Assembly (NCBI RefSeq): GCF_947492815.1
Contig: NZ_CANLOB010000006.1
Coordinates: forward strand, 1 to 64,000
Direction: 5' to 3'
Length of the DNA: 64,000 nucleotides
DNA from: an uncultured Dokdonia sp.
GTDB taxonomy: Bacteria; Bacteroidota; Bacteroidia; Flavobacteriales; Flavobacteriaceae
Shown here: positions 7,637 to 17,173 of the stretch, in pieces
Layout of the letters: each line of letters begins with the position of its first letter
How positions within the stretch are numbered: the stretch's first letter is position 1
Made by a program: the position numbers and the translations under genes
The notes under the pieces: generated by a model
Databases searched by the model: none
What the model saw: the letters and a program-made list of their open reading frames with translations, nothing else
Told to the model about the DNA's origin: nothing

Positions 7637-9559
7637 ATGAAAAAAGCAGTTTACCTTATCGTGTGCTTTACTTTAATTCTTTTCTCCTGTAAAGAACAAG
7701 TAAAAGAAAAATCACAAGAAGAACGTACCGTTGCACAATACTCTATTGAGCAATTTATGGATAATGAAAGTGCTGGGGCCAATGGCTTTTCTGCCAATAA
7801 ATCCAAAGTATTAATTACCAGTAATCGCTCTGGTATTAATAATATCTACAGTACTCCTGTTAAAGGTGGTGAGCTTACGCCTATCACCCAAAGTGATAGT
7901 AGTTCTATATATGGAATCTCTTACTTCCCTAAAGACGACCGTATCTTATTTAGCATGGATGGGAATGGAGATGAAATTTTTAAAATCTTTATGAAAGATG
8001 AAAATGGTATCAAAGCCTTAACCCCTTTAGAAGGTGTTCGTACAAATTTTAGAGGGTGGGCAAAAAATGGAAAAAGTTTCTTTTATGGAAGTAATGAACG
8101 TGATCCACAATTCTTAGATCATTATGAAATGAATATTGAAGATTTTTCTTCTAAAATGATCTACAAAGTAGAAAGCGCTCGTGATTTTAATGCTATGAGC
8201 GACGATGGTAAATACATTACACTCTCTGAGGCCATCAATACCAATGATAGTGACTTGTATATTGTTAATACAGAAACCAACGAACAAAAGAAAGTGAATG
8301 CAACACAAAGTGGTAATGGGCATTTAGACTTTTCTCCAGATGGAAAAACATTGTATTTTTCTACAGATGCTGGAGCAGAAAATTCCTATGTAGCTAGTTA
8401 TGATATTGCTACAGGAACGGTAGAGCGCGTCACAAATAATGAATGGCCGGTATTTAGTTATTACTTTACTCATAATGGAAAATACAATGTTTTCTTTACC
8501 AATGAAGATGCTAAGACCGTGATGAAAGTAACAGAAGCTGCTACTGGAAAAACCATTGAATTCCCAGAAATAGATGGGCAGTCTGTAACCAGTGCTAGTT
8601 TTTCAAGAGATGAATCTATGGCTTTACTACGAGTAGGAAACTCTGCAAAACCTACCAATATGTATGCCTATGATATGAGTACCAAGGCATATTATCAATT
8701 AACAGATGTACTCAATAAAGAAATCAATGCTGATGATCTTGTAGAAGGAAAAGTCGTTCGCTTTAATTCTTTTGATGGTGTCGAAGTACCTGCCATTTAT
8801 TACCAACCGAAACAAGCAAATGCAAATAATAAAGTTCCAGCTATCGTTATGGTACACGGAGGTCCTGGAGGACAATCCAGACTCAATTTTAGTTCGCGTA
8901 CACAATTCTTAGTAAATCATGGATATGCGGTACTAGCTGTTAATAATAGAGGAAGTAGCGGATACGGAAAAACGTTCTATATGATGGACAACCAAAACCA
9001 CGGAGATAAAGACCTTAAAGACTGTATCGCTGGGAAAGATTGGCTAGCAGAACAAGATGTCATTGATGCCGATAAAATTGGCATTATGGGTGGATCTTAT
9101 GGTGGTTTTATGACTATGGCAGCGCTTACATCTGCTCCAGAAGAATTTAAAGTAGGAGTAAATTACTTTGGTGTGACCAATTGGATGCGAACGCTTAAAA
9201 GTATACCACCATGGTGGGCTTCTTTTAAAGATGCTTTGTATGAAGAGATGGGAGATCCACATACAGAAGATTCTATTCGTTTAAAGCAAATCTCTCCACT
9301 ATTCCACACTGACAAAGTAACTAAACCTTTATTAGTCTTACAAGGTGCTCAAGATCCTAGAGTACTTCAAGTAGAAAGTGATGAGATTGTAGCAGGTGTT
9401 CGTAAAAATGGAGTTCCAGTAGAATATGTGCTTTTTGAAGACGAAGGACATGGATTTGTTAAAAAGGAAAACCAAATAGAAGCTACAAAAAAAGTAATCG
9501 AATTTTTAGATCAATACCTAAAAGGCGATACAAGTAAGCTAGAAAAAACCGATCTTTAG
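7637..9559 (+). CDS. S9-family prolyl oligopeptidase-like lipoprotein
   Basis: 640 residues. The N-terminus has a lipoprotein signal with a lipobox at ILFSC (Cys near residue 18), so it is probably anchored in the envelope. An N-terminal beta-propeller (about 40-370) with TolB/PD40-like repeats is followed by an alpha/beta-hydrolase domain. The catalytic triad is visible: nucleophile Ser487 in GGSYGGF, Asp573 in GAQDPR and His605 in EGHGF. S9 peptidases cleave short proline-containing or related oligopeptides, which fits nutrient peptide processing outside the cytoplasm. The next gene (DUF2490) follows in the same direction 43 bp later. Confidence 0.93.
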   Translation: MKKAVYLIVCFTLILFSCKEQVKEKSQEERTVAQYSIEQFMDNESAGANGFSANKSKVLITSNRSGINNIYSTPVKGGELTPITQSDSSSIYGISYFPKDDRILFSMDGNGDEIFKIFMKDENGIKALTPLEGVRTNFRGWAKNGKSFFYGSNERDPQFLDHYEMNIEDFSSKMIYKVESARDFNAMSDDGKYITLSEAINTNDSDLYIVNTETNEQKKVNATQSGNGHLDFSPDGKTLYFSTDAGAENSYVASYDIATGTVERVTNNEWPVFSYYFTHNGKYNVFFTNEDAKTVMKVTEAATGKTIEFPEIDGQSVTSASFSRDESMALLRVGNSAKPTNMYAYDMSTKAYYQLTDVLNKEINADDLVEGKVVRFNSFDGVEVPAIYYQPKQANANNKVPAIVMVHGGPGGQSRLNFSSRTQFLVNHGYAVLAVNNRGSSGYGKTFYMMDNQNHGDKDLKDCIAGKDWLAEQDVIDADKIGIMGGSYGGFMTMAALTSAPEEFKVGVNYFGVTNWMRTLKSIPPWWASFKDALYEEMGDPHTEDSIRLKQISPLFHTDKVTKPLLVLQGAQDPRVLQVESDEIVAGVRKNGVPVEYVLFEDEGHGFVKKENQIEATKKVIEFLDQYLKGDTSKLEKTDL

Positions 9560-9602
9560 TACTTTAATTCATTCAAAAAAACGACAATACATTATTAATT
9601 CT

Positions 9603-10295
9603 ATGAAAAAAATATTTTTAGCGCTCGTACTCGTACTTATAACTACAAGCACCTATGCTCAAAACAATGGAGAAGATGATTTAGGAGCTTGGTATATGCT
9701 ATTTACCAACAATAGAGTATCTGAAAAATTAAGTATCCATGCAGAAGTACAATATCGTAACTACGAGTTTGCAGATAATTTTAATCAATTGTTATTACGT
9801 ACGGCGTTAAATTACCATATTTCTGATAAAGCTATGGCCTCTTTTGGCTATGGCTTTATTAGTACCGATCCTACATTTCCTGAACCAGATGGTGAAGAAA
9901 ACATCTCAGAGCACCGTATCTATCAACAGTTTGTACTTCGTAACTCGGTGGGGAAATTAAAGTTTTCACATCGTTATCGTTTAGAACAGCGTTTTATAGA
10001 TAATCCCCTTTCGGGAAATGATACGCAGCATCGTGCCCGTTATTTTTTAAGGCTTACATATCCTCTTAGTGACAAATGGTTCTTAACAGCGTATGACGAA
10101 GTGTTTATTAATTTACAGAATGAATTCTTTGGTCAAAACCGTTTATATGGTGCATTAGGATATAATATTTCTAAAAATCTAAGTACGCAAGTAGGCTACT
10201 TAAAAAATGATTTTAGAGTAGATACTTTTGATCGTTTTCAAATTGCTTTCTTTCTAAAAACAGACTTGAGAAAGAAGAAGAAAGAGGATTCGTAA
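9603..10295 (+). CDS. DUF2490 exported protein
   Basis: 230 residues with a signal peptide ending near STYAQ (about residue 20). The body consists of amphipathic strands with aromatic residues and alternating charged positions, matching the DUF2490 family predicted to form an outer-membrane beta-barrel. Function is not known. It is 43 bp downstream of the S9 peptidase and probably co-transcribed, ending at the hairpin at 10330. Confidence 0.85.
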   Translation: MKKIFLALVLVLITTSTYAQNNGEDDLGAWYMLFTNNRVSEKLSIHAEVQYRNYEFADNFNQLLLRTALNYHISDKAMASFGYGFISTDPTFPEPDGEENISEHRIYQQFVLRNSVGKLKFSHRYRLEQRFIDNPLSGNDTQHRARYFLRLTYPLSDKWFLTAYDEVFINLQNEFFGQNRLYGALGYNISKNLSTQVGYLKNDFRVDTFDRFQIAFFLKTDLRKKKKEDS

Positions 10296-10329
10296 ATAGT
10301 AGCATCTAAAAAAAATAGATTGTATTTTT

Positions 10330-10362
10330 AAAATCACTTAATAAAATTTATTAAGTGATTTT
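10330..10362 (+). terminator. AT-rich terminator hairpin after the DUF2490 gene
   Basis: A 16-base inverted repeat (AAAATCACTTAATAAA/TTTATTAAGTGATTTT, one base between the arms, so the real loop opens into the stem) followed by T-rich sequence. Symmetric enough to act in both directions. Confidence 0.75.
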
Positions 10363-10382
10363 ATTTTTACTCCTTTTATAAA

Positions 10383-10772
10383 ATGGATATTTTTCAAAAA
10401 TATGGCTTGAGCTTAAACAATGATTACATTAGAAAGTATAGGTCTAGTAAACCTTGGTATGAAATTATAGCTTTTGCCTTGGAAGATTTTAGGGGTGATT
10501 ATAAAGAGCTTCTTCATAATGCTTTATTATATAAAAAAATTATATATGAAAATCCAATGGAAAATAATCAAAAAGGGATGATCTCTGATGAAGAATATTA
10601 TAAATATTGGGGGCTTATAAATGAAATAGAAGGTTATGGCTTTAATCATTTTTGGATAGATCTGTATAAAGATAAAGCCATTATTTCAGATCAATTTGAT
10701 CCAAATTATAATAATGGATTAGAAATTCCTATTGATGATTGGATAGATATTCTAAAAGAATGTATGAAATGA
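10383..10772 (+). CDS. hypothetical acidic protein, first gene of an overlapping pair
   Basis: 129 residues, acidic, rich in Tyr and Trp, with no signal peptide and no recognised domain. Its stop codon overlaps the likely start of the next gene in the arrangement ATGA (10769-10772), so the two are probably translated together. Small acidic proteins paired with another short gene can be immunity or antitoxin partners, but nothing in the sequence proves this. Confidence 0.7.
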   Translation: MDIFQKYGLSLNNDYIRKYRSSKPWYEIIAFALEDFRGDYKELLHNALLYKKIIYENPMENNQKGMISDEEYYKYWGLINEIEGYGFNHFWIDLYKDKAIISDQFDPNYNNGLEIPIDDWIDILKECMK

Positions 10773-11242
10773 TTCGATCAGATACTACTTTAAACCAAAT
10801 CGTTACATTTCTTGAATCCATTGATATCCTAGTACTAGAAAAAGAGTTGCCAGATGAAACCTTTCTTCCTGGATTACATCTATATGGAAATACCATTCAA
10901 GTAGATTTCAAAAAATTAAAATACCCTGGAGACTTATTACATGAAGCTGGTCATATAGCAACTACTGAAAAAGAACTAAGACCTCTAATAGGCACTAAAG
11001 AAATGGACCCAGCTTGGCCTTCAGATGGTGATGAGATTGCAACAATACTATGGTCATATGCTGCAGCAACTCATCTAAGCATTGATCTTACCATTCTATT
11101 TCATGCAGGAGGCTATAAAAATGATTCAGAATGGCTTATTGAGCAATTCACCAATAAGAATTATGTTGGATTACCATTACTTGAATGGATGGAGTTATGC
11201 GATAGTAAAGAATTTCCTATAATGAATAAATGGTTGCGATAA
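10769..11242 (+). CDS. hypothetical protein with an HEAGH zinc-protease-like motif
   Basis: 157 residues from the ATG at 10769. That start is preferred over 10739 and 10760 because it overlaps the upstream stop as ATGA. It contains HEAGH about 50 residues in, matching the zincin pattern HExxH. A downstream third ligand may be a Glu in the DGDEIATILW segment, but this is uncertain. No signal peptide, so cytoplasmic. The combination of a short HExxH protein and an acidic partner recalls regulatory or toxin-antitoxin peptidases such as the ImmA/IrrE class, although no HTH gene accompanies it. Function unknown. Confidence 0.72.
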   Translation: MIRSDTTLNQIVTFLESIDILVLEKELPDETFLPGLHLYGNTIQVDFKKLKYPGDLLHEAGHIATTEKELRPLIGTKEMDPAWPSDGDEIATILWSYAAATHLSIDLTILFHAGGYKNDSEWLIEQFTNKNYVGLPLLEWMELCDSKEFPIMNKWLR

Positions 11243-11372
11243 AATGGTATACAGCGTTTTTAGATGTAGCTATACATAAATTTCATTCTCTAGATAAAAA
11301 AGAGTATATTTTATCATAGAAAAATAAAAGATAACAATCATTAGTTATAGTATCTATAAGTGCTAGCAAAAA

Positions 11373-12179
11373 ATGAAAGTATTAACAAAAGGACAATATT
11401 ACGGTGATCAAAATTTAGAGGTGTCCTTTAATGGAATTCTGTTATCACGCTATATCTATACAGGTGCTAAAACGGATTGGCATTATCATGAAAATCCTTA
11501 TTTCATGTATGTATTACAAGGCAATATGATGGATTGTAATACGAGAGCCAAAACACTTTGTCCTTCTGGAAGTTTAATGTTTAATAACTGGCAAGAATCT
11601 CATTATGGAAGTATGCATTCTGATACTGCAAGTGGATTTCATTTAGAGTTTGAAAGAACATGGTTTGAAAAGAATGGCATCGATTTGCAGATATTAGAAG
11701 GGAGTCAGCTTATTGAGAATCCACAATTACATCTTCTTTTTGCAAAACTATATAGAGAACTACTACTCTCAGACACCTATAGTAAAGTGTCTGTTGAATT
11801 TTTACTGCTTCAAATATCGGAAGCCTTAAGCAATATCAAAACGACACATATTCAAAAACCACCTATCTGGATAGAAGACTTAAAAGAATTGTTACACTAC
11901 GATACAGCAGAACTAAGTCTGAAATATTTATCCGATCAATTACAGATACATCCTGTACATATTTCAAGAGCAGCTCCCAAACACCTTTCTATGAGTCTTG
12001 GGGAATATATACGGCAACAAAAACTTAAAAAAGCGATTCCGCTTTTGTTTGACAACTCTAAGTCATTAACAGAAATTACGTACCAAGCAGGTTTTTCAGA
12101 TCAAAGTCATTTTAATCGGGTATTTAAATCTCATTTTGATATGAACCCCAGTTCGTATAGAAAAATACTAAAGAAATAG
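11373..12179 (+). CDS. AraC-family transcriptional regulator
   Basis: 268 residues. The N-terminal half resembles a cupin-type sensing domain (HYHENPYFMYVLQG segment near residues 37-51). The C-terminal ~100 residues carry the double helix-turn-helix of the AraC family, ending in the typical AGFSDQSHFNRVFKSHF segment. A DNA-binding regulator of unknown signal. The serine hydrolase gene starts 71 bp downstream in the same direction and is a likely target. Confidence 0.92.
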   Translation: MKVLTKGQYYGDQNLEVSFNGILLSRYIYTGAKTDWHYHENPYFMYVLQGNMMDCNTRAKTLCPSGSLMFNNWQESHYGSMHSDTASGFHLEFERTWFEKNGIDLQILEGSQLIENPQLHLLFAKLYRELLLSDTYSKVSVEFLLLQISEALSNIKTTHIQKPPIWIEDLKELLHYDTAELSLKYLSDQLQIHPVHISRAAPKHLSMSLGEYIRQQKLKKAIPLLFDNSKSLTEITYQAGFSDQSHFNRVFKSHFDMNPSSYRKILKK

Positions 12180-12250
12180 ACGTAATGTTAATTTCATACA
12201 ATTTCTGAATACCAGTATGCTGTAAGTTTGTAACTTAAACTTATAAAACA

Positions 12251-13969
12251 ATGCTTAAACACATAACAATTCTAATAATACTATCGGTATCTATACTCAC
12301 CAGTTGCGCTCAAAATGTTCAACAAAATTATGAGGGTGAATGGATAGGCTTTTTACCAAATAAAAATAGTTTCAATTTTCAGGTATCACTAGAGAGATTA
12401 GAAAACGACAACTATCATTTAATGATCATTAATGATGAAACACTTATTGATGAACCTATTGTTTCCTCTATCGAGGATGGCGTACAATTTACTTTGAACA
12501 ACAGCTTGTTTTTCAATCTAAATTATAGTCAAGATACACAAACACTGACGGGTTTTATTAAAGGAGGAAAGCTTTTATACCATGTGAGTTTACAAAATAA
12601 AGGAAGTAACAAATTTGTCGGAGCATGGAATCCGTTTATGCAAGATAATGGCTTGCAATCTGATGATGTGATGCTGTATGTAGAATCCATGCAAGATGAA
12701 ACACTCGTTGCTTTTCCTTTTTTCGGAGATCAACGATTTAGAGGCATGTGGACGCAAGACTTTACACAGAAAGGAAACATCCTTGAATTCACAGATGGGA
12801 TGACCGGATTCAATTTTCGCGCCAAGCTATTAAAAACAACTATTGAATTAGAGATGTTTATGGCAGATGTCTTTATTACAAAAACCAGTTTAACCCACAC
12901 CAATGATGGTTGGGAATATCATTCAGATTACGTACACCAACTACAAAACACAAATACACCTGCACAATTAAACGATGGTTGGGAAACAACCAATATCGAT
13001 GCGTTTGGGATCAACAAAAGTGACCTAACACGATTAATAACTGATGTTGAAACTCAAAAATTAGTCAATACACATAGTATCCTTATCGCTAAGGAAAATA
13101 AACTCGTATTTGAAACCTATTTTGATGGATTTAACTCCCATATCCCTCATGACCTGAGATCGGCATCTAAAAGTATTTCTTCAGCTATTATTGGGATTGC
13201 GATTGATGACAACATCATAGAAAATGTTGATGAAAAATTATATGACTTTATCCCTAAACAATATCAATACACAAAAGACGCTCAAAAAGCAGCTATCAAA
13301 CTCAAAGATTTGTTAACGATGAGTTCGGGATTGGATGTGAATAATCAAGCATCAGAAAACAATTATCAAGATCTGCGTTTCTCTAATAATTGGTTAAAGA
13401 CCGTATTAGAAGCACCTATGGTCAAAGAACCAGGCGCCTATGCAGATTATGGATCTGCCAATCCATTCTTGCTAGGCGTTTATTTAAATGAACGTTTAGA
13501 CATGCCTCTTGAAACCTATATGGACGAGAAGTTATTTACACCTTTAGGCATCACCAATTATATCAATCAGACAGATGATTCTGAGGTGACACCCTATTTT
13601 GGTGGCGGTATGTTGTTAACACCACGAGACCTCCTCAAATTTGGACAACTCTACCAAAATAAAGGGAAATGGAAAGGGCAACAGATTATCTCTAAAAAAT
13701 GGGTGGAAGCCTCTTTTGGAAAATACGTACGATTACAAGACTACAATGATAAAAACTTGTATGGATATCTATGGTGGCATGACACCTATGAAGTCAATGG
13801 AAAATCCTATGAAGCAATTGAAGCTAGAGGTGCTGGCGGGCAATTTATTTTTATTCTTCCTGCACTAGAATCTGTGGTAGTGATCACTTCAGGGAATTTC
13901 AGAAACCGTAAAGGCAATCAACCCAGAGAGATTTTAAAGGACTATATTATTCCCGCATTGGTAAATTAG
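12251..13969 (+). CDS. class C beta-lactamase-like serine hydrolase, lipoprotein
   Basis: 572 residues. A lipobox (ILTSC, Cys near residue 19) marks it as an envelope lipoprotein. An N-terminal ~230-residue beta-rich region precedes the beta-lactamase/penicillin-binding fold. The S-x-x-K motif SASK is at 304-307 with Ser304 as nucleophile, and a Tyr-containing second motif lies in DYGSANPF. Such proteins are esterases or D-aminopeptidases more often than true antibiotic hydrolases, and substrate cannot be assigned. It follows the AraC regulator by 71 bp. Confidence 0.9.
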   Translation: MLKHITILIILSVSILTSCAQNVQQNYEGEWIGFLPNKNSFNFQVSLERLENDNYHLMIINDETLIDEPIVSSIEDGVQFTLNNSLFFNLNYSQDTQTLTGFIKGGKLLYHVSLQNKGSNKFVGAWNPFMQDNGLQSDDVMLYVESMQDETLVAFPFFGDQRFRGMWTQDFTQKGNILEFTDGMTGFNFRAKLLKTTIELEMFMADVFITKTSLTHTNDGWEYHSDYVHQLQNTNTPAQLNDGWETTNIDAFGINKSDLTRLITDVETQKLVNTHSILIAKENKLVFETYFDGFNSHIPHDLRSASKSISSAIIGIAIDDNIIENVDEKLYDFIPKQYQYTKDAQKAAIKLKDLLTMSSGLDVNNQASENNYQDLRFSNNWLKTVLEAPMVKEPGAYADYGSANPFLLGVYLNERLDMPLETYMDEKLFTPLGITNYINQTDDSEVTPYFGGGMLLTPRDLLKFGQLYQNKGKWKGQQIISKKWVEASFGKYVRLQDYNDKNLYGYLWWHDTYEVNGKSYEAIEARGAGGQFIFILPALESVVVITSGNFRNRKGNQPREILKDYIIPALVN

Positions 13970-14107
13970 AAATTAGCGCGTATTATTATTTAGTGTAAAC
14001 TCATACAATACTGGAGAAAAAGAAATGAAACCTTATAACTTAATTATTAAACAAAACTAAACAACACATACATACGTTATGTATTACATCAATCAATCTT
14101 AAAACTC

Positions 14108-15004
14108 ATGCGCCTATTCCTTCGTTATTTTTTATGCTCGTTATGTATTCCATTTATGGCTTACGCTCAACAAGTAAATCCTGCCCTCACCTATTTGGGA
14201 CAAAAACCACCAACAGTACAACCTGAGGTATTTGCTCCTGAAATCATTTCAAAAAAAGGCGAGTATGAGTTTGGATCTGTTTTTAATAGAGATGCTACAC
14301 AGTTTTTTTACGGAGTACAGCTAGAAGGACGAACCGTTATACGCTATTCAGAACTTAAAGGAAACACATGGACAACACCTATAACCATTTTATCAAACCC
14401 AAAATATGGATTTAATGATCCTTTTTTATCTCCAGATGAACAACGATTATATTTTATTTCTCAAAAAGCACTAGACAGTTCAGGAGTCAAACAAGATCAT
14501 GATATCTGGTATGTGCAACGTAACGGCAATAGTTGGTCAGAACCCATCAATGCTGGGCCGAATATCAACTCACCTTCTGAAGAATATTATATCTCCTTTA
14601 CAAAGGAGGGTTCCATGTATTTTTCATCCAATAAAAACCAGAATCACTTTGATATTTATACTTCCGAATATACGAATGGTAAATTCCAAGAAGCGATAAA
14701 ATTAGGACCATCCATTAATACCACTAGCTATGAAGCTGATGTCTTTGTGGATCCTAATGAGAAGTATGTGATTTTCTGCGCCACACGCTCTGAAGGATTA
14801 GGAAGAGGTGATCTCTACATTAGTTTCAAAAACCCAAATGGATCATGGACAAAATCTGTCAATATGGGAACCACCATTAATACTGAAGGTCACGAACTCT
14901 GTCCTTTTGTTTCTAGCGATGGAAAGTATTTCTTTTACACAAGTAACCAAGATATTTATTGGGTAAGCGCAAAAGTGATTGAGGAGTTACGACCTCGTAA
15001 GTAA
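14108..15004 (+). CDS. exported PD40/WD40-like repeat protein
   Basis: 298 residues with a signal peptide ending near MAYAQ (about residue 21). The body has repeated blades of the type SPDEQRLYFIS and SSDGKYFFYTS, characteristic of PD40/TolB-like propellers. Probably a periplasmic or surface binding protein of unknown ligand. A perfect copy of the recurrent palindrome lies 10 bp after the stop and could serve as its terminator. Confidence 0.88.
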   Translation: MRLFLRYFLCSLCIPFMAYAQQVNPALTYLGQKPPTVQPEVFAPEIISKKGEYEFGSVFNRDATQFFYGVQLEGRTVIRYSELKGNTWTTPITILSNPKYGFNDPFLSPDEQRLYFISQKALDSSGVKQDHDIWYVQRNGNSWSEPINAGPNINSPSEEYYISFTKEGSMYFSSNKNQNHFDIYTSEYTNGKFQEAIKLGPSINTTSYEADVFVDPNEKYVIFCATRSEGLGRGDLYISFKNPNGSWTKSVNMGTTINTEGHELCPFVSSDGKYFFYTSNQDIYWVSAKVIEELRPRK

Positions 15005-15013
15005 TCTTTTTTC

Positions 15014-15029
15014 CGCTTTCGCGAAAGCG
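15014..15029. repeat. CGCTTTCGCGAAAGCG palindrome (after the PD40 gene)
   Basis: Perfect 16-bp palindrome in the intergenic region, preceded by a T-run and followed by TATAC. The same TATAC flank is seen next to the copies at 46471, 59628 and 60919 (in either orientation). Confidence 0.92.
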
Positions 15030-15205
15030 TATACAAGAAACATAGGAGTCAGAACAAAACAATAAAACAAAAAGGCTCCTCCTCTCAATGCTTCTATTGT
15101 CTTTGTTATAACTCAATGATAAAAGAGTAAAAAAGGCTCAAAATTCATACATAAATTAAGTCTCATCAGGTCAATTATTGATTCATTTTCTAGTACTTTA
15201 GATAT

Positions 15206-16048
15206 ATGATTACAAAAAAGATTAAAGACCAATTACGATTTTGTTTAGAAAAGGGAAAGAAGATTTCATTTCTGGTAGGTGCAGGAATCTCAGCAGAAAG
15301 TGGAATCCCTACATTTCGTGGCGAGGGTGGTTATTGGGTTGTGGGCTCTAAAAATTACAAAGCACAAGAAATAGGAACAAAAAAATTCTTTGATGTAGCA
15401 TCCCATGAAGTTCTTAAGTTCTACTTATACCGTAAATCTGTAACCGAGTATGCACAACCTAATGAGAGTCATTTTATGCTTAGAGAGATTGAATCTTTGA
15501 TAGAAGATAATTTTGCGTTGATTTCTCAAAATGTAGATAGTTTACACAAAAAAGCGGGTAGTTCTGAAGATAAGACCTACCTCATTCATGGAGATCATGA
15601 CTTCTTAAGATGTGGCGATGATTGTTCAACAGAGTTATATCCTTTTCCTAAAGATATACAATTGAAAAGCAGAGGAAAAGATCAACTCACAGAAGATGAA
15701 ATTAAAATCTTAAAATGTCCAAAATGTGGTGAAGATCTAAGACCACACGTATTATGGTTTGATGAATATTACAATGAAAAATTCTTCAAAAAAGACACTG
15801 TACTTCGAATTTCAAAACAAACAGGTATCTTATTTATTTTAGGAACTTCTGGTGAGACAACCTTACCACAGATAATTGCTAAGAATGTACTTTCAAAAAA
15901 TGGTACTGTCATAGAAGTTAATATTGATGACAGTTATTTCTCTGATTTACTGAAAAATAAAAAAAACGGTATGAGTATAAGGTCCAAAAGCAGTCCTTTT
16001 TTACTAGAATTAAAAACTGAAATTGAAAAACTTGTAATAACACTATAA
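15206..16048 (+). CDS. SIR2-family NAD-dependent protein deacylase (sirtuin)
   Basis: 280 residues. The NAD-binding signature GAGISAESGIPTFRG is at 25-39, QNVD at 108-111, and the catalytic histidine in IHG is His128. Four cysteines (136, 140, 171, 174) can form the structural zinc site, and a GTS segment follows near 211-213. All catalytic elements of a classical sirtuin are present, so it could deacylate protein lysines using NAD. A role in phage defence, as for other bacterial SIR2 proteins, is possible because the following genes are accessory, but it has no fused effector domain and looks like an ordinary sirtuin. Confidence 0.9.
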   Translation: MITKKIKDQLRFCLEKGKKISFLVGAGISAESGIPTFRGEGGYWVVGSKNYKAQEIGTKKFFDVASHEVLKFYLYRKSVTEYAQPNESHFMLREIESLIEDNFALISQNVDSLHKKAGSSEDKTYLIHGDHDFLRCGDDCSTELYPFPKDIQLKSRGKDQLTEDEIKILKCPKCGEDLRPHVLWFDEYYNEKFFKKDTVLRISKQTGILFILGTSGETTLPQIIAKNVLSKNGTVIEVNIDDSYFSDLLKNKKNGMSIRSKSSPFLLELKTEIEKLVITL

Positions 16049-16098
16049 CGGTTCATTACTCACATCACTATATATACACATCCTAAATAGGAAAAAGC

Positions 16099-16106
16099 TA
16101 CATTTG
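16099..16106 (+). promoter_or_regulatory. possible -7 element of the mtnN promoter
   Basis: TACATTTG fits the Bacteroidetes -7 consensus TAnnTTTG, 27 bp before the mtnN start. A convincing -33 TTTG at 19 bp spacing is not seen, so this is weak. Confidence 0.35.
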
Positions 16107-16132
16107 TGATTTCACACGTATAAAAGCAAAGA

Positions 16133-16873
16133 ATGATCGGAATCATGAGTGCCATGCAAGAAGAAATTCAAGCATTGTTGAACCATTTAGAACATACAGA
16201 ACAGTACACAAAAGGAAAGCGAACGTATTATAAAGGGACTCTTTTTAGAAAAGAAGCCGTATTAGTATTTTCCCGCTGGGGAAAAGTTGCGTCGGCAACA
16301 ACAGCCACTCAATTAATCAATGATTTCGATGTAAACGAACTCATCTTTACGGGAGTAGCTGGAGGTATCCATCCTGATATGAATATTGGTGATATTGTTA
16401 TTGGAAAGCAACTCGTGCAACATGATATGAATGCCTCCCCTTTATATGATATTTTTGAAATCCCTTTATTACATAAAACCTTTTTTGACACGCATCCAGA
16501 AAAAAGAAAACAACTCACAACTGCATGTCAACAATTCATTGATACGTATACCGATGTGATTCCAACAAAGGAAGCAAAAAGCCTACACATCTCAGATCCT
16601 AAAGTGGTGATAGGCGACATCGCAAGTGGAGACCAATTTATAAGCAAAGCATCACAAGTGCATTTTCTAACGACCCATTTGGAATCTGTAGTATGTGCAG
16701 AAATGGAAGGAGCTGCTGTGGCACAAGTATGCTACGAATATGAAATACCATTTTCTATCATCCGTATTATATCAGATAAAGCCAATAGTGAGGCCCTTGT
16801 AGATTTCCCTCTTTTTGTATCGCAAATCGCTAGTAACTATGCATTTGAGATTTTTAAAAATTATCTGCAATAA
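16133..16873 (+). CDS. mtnN: 5'-methylthioadenosine/S-adenosylhomocysteine nucleosidase
   Basis: 246 residues. It begins MIGIMSAMQEEI as in MtnN/Pfs enzymes and contains the GVAGGIHPDMNIGDIV segment and EMEGAAVAQV, the ribose-binding signature of this family. It hydrolyses the glycosidic bond of MTA and SAH, recycling methyl-cycle by-products in the cytoplasm. Length is close to the family's usual ~230 with a modest insertion around residues 110-145. Single gene. Confidence 0.92.
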   Translation: MIGIMSAMQEEIQALLNHLEHTEQYTKGKRTYYKGTLFRKEAVLVFSRWGKVASATTATQLINDFDVNELIFTGVAGGIHPDMNIGDIVIGKQLVQHDMNASPLYDIFEIPLLHKTFFDTHPEKRKQLTTACQQFIDTYTDVIPTKEAKSLHISDPKVVIGDIASGDQFISKASQVHFLTTHLESVVCAEMEGAAVAQVCYEYEIPFSIIRIISDKANSEALVDFPLFVSQIASNYAFEIFKNYLQ

Positions 16874-17173
16874 AAGGGAGTCAAGACTGGAAAAAATCAA
16901 GACTAAAAATAATATGTCTTAAAGTGTAACGGTCTTACGTCATGGAGCGTAGCGATCTTGAATCTTTTTAATAAATTGTGGAAAACCGTAAAATACTGTG
17001 AGTTAGGATATCTATATTCATCACTTGATAGCCGTTTGTAATGAATATAAACGTTTATGGTTTCTAACACCTATTCAAAACTCACTTATATACAGTTTAT
17101 TACAAATCTATCTTTGAAAATTCAGTGTATCTGTACGATATAAACTAGTTAGCAACAAGGCAAAACAAACATT
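16874..17173. other. 300-bp gap before the orphan gene group
   Basis: No gene is seen. It contains a possible recombination-site-like pair, CTAAC near 17067 and GTTAG near 17152, about 85 bp apart, just before the 146-residue orphan gene. This echoes the palindromes at 17647-17794 and 18640-18704. Confidence 0.4.

Noticed and set aside
12251..13969. Antibiotic-resistance beta-lactamase
   Set aside because: Only the general SxxK serine-hydrolase fold is visible; the long N-terminal domain and atypical second motif point to an esterase/peptidase.
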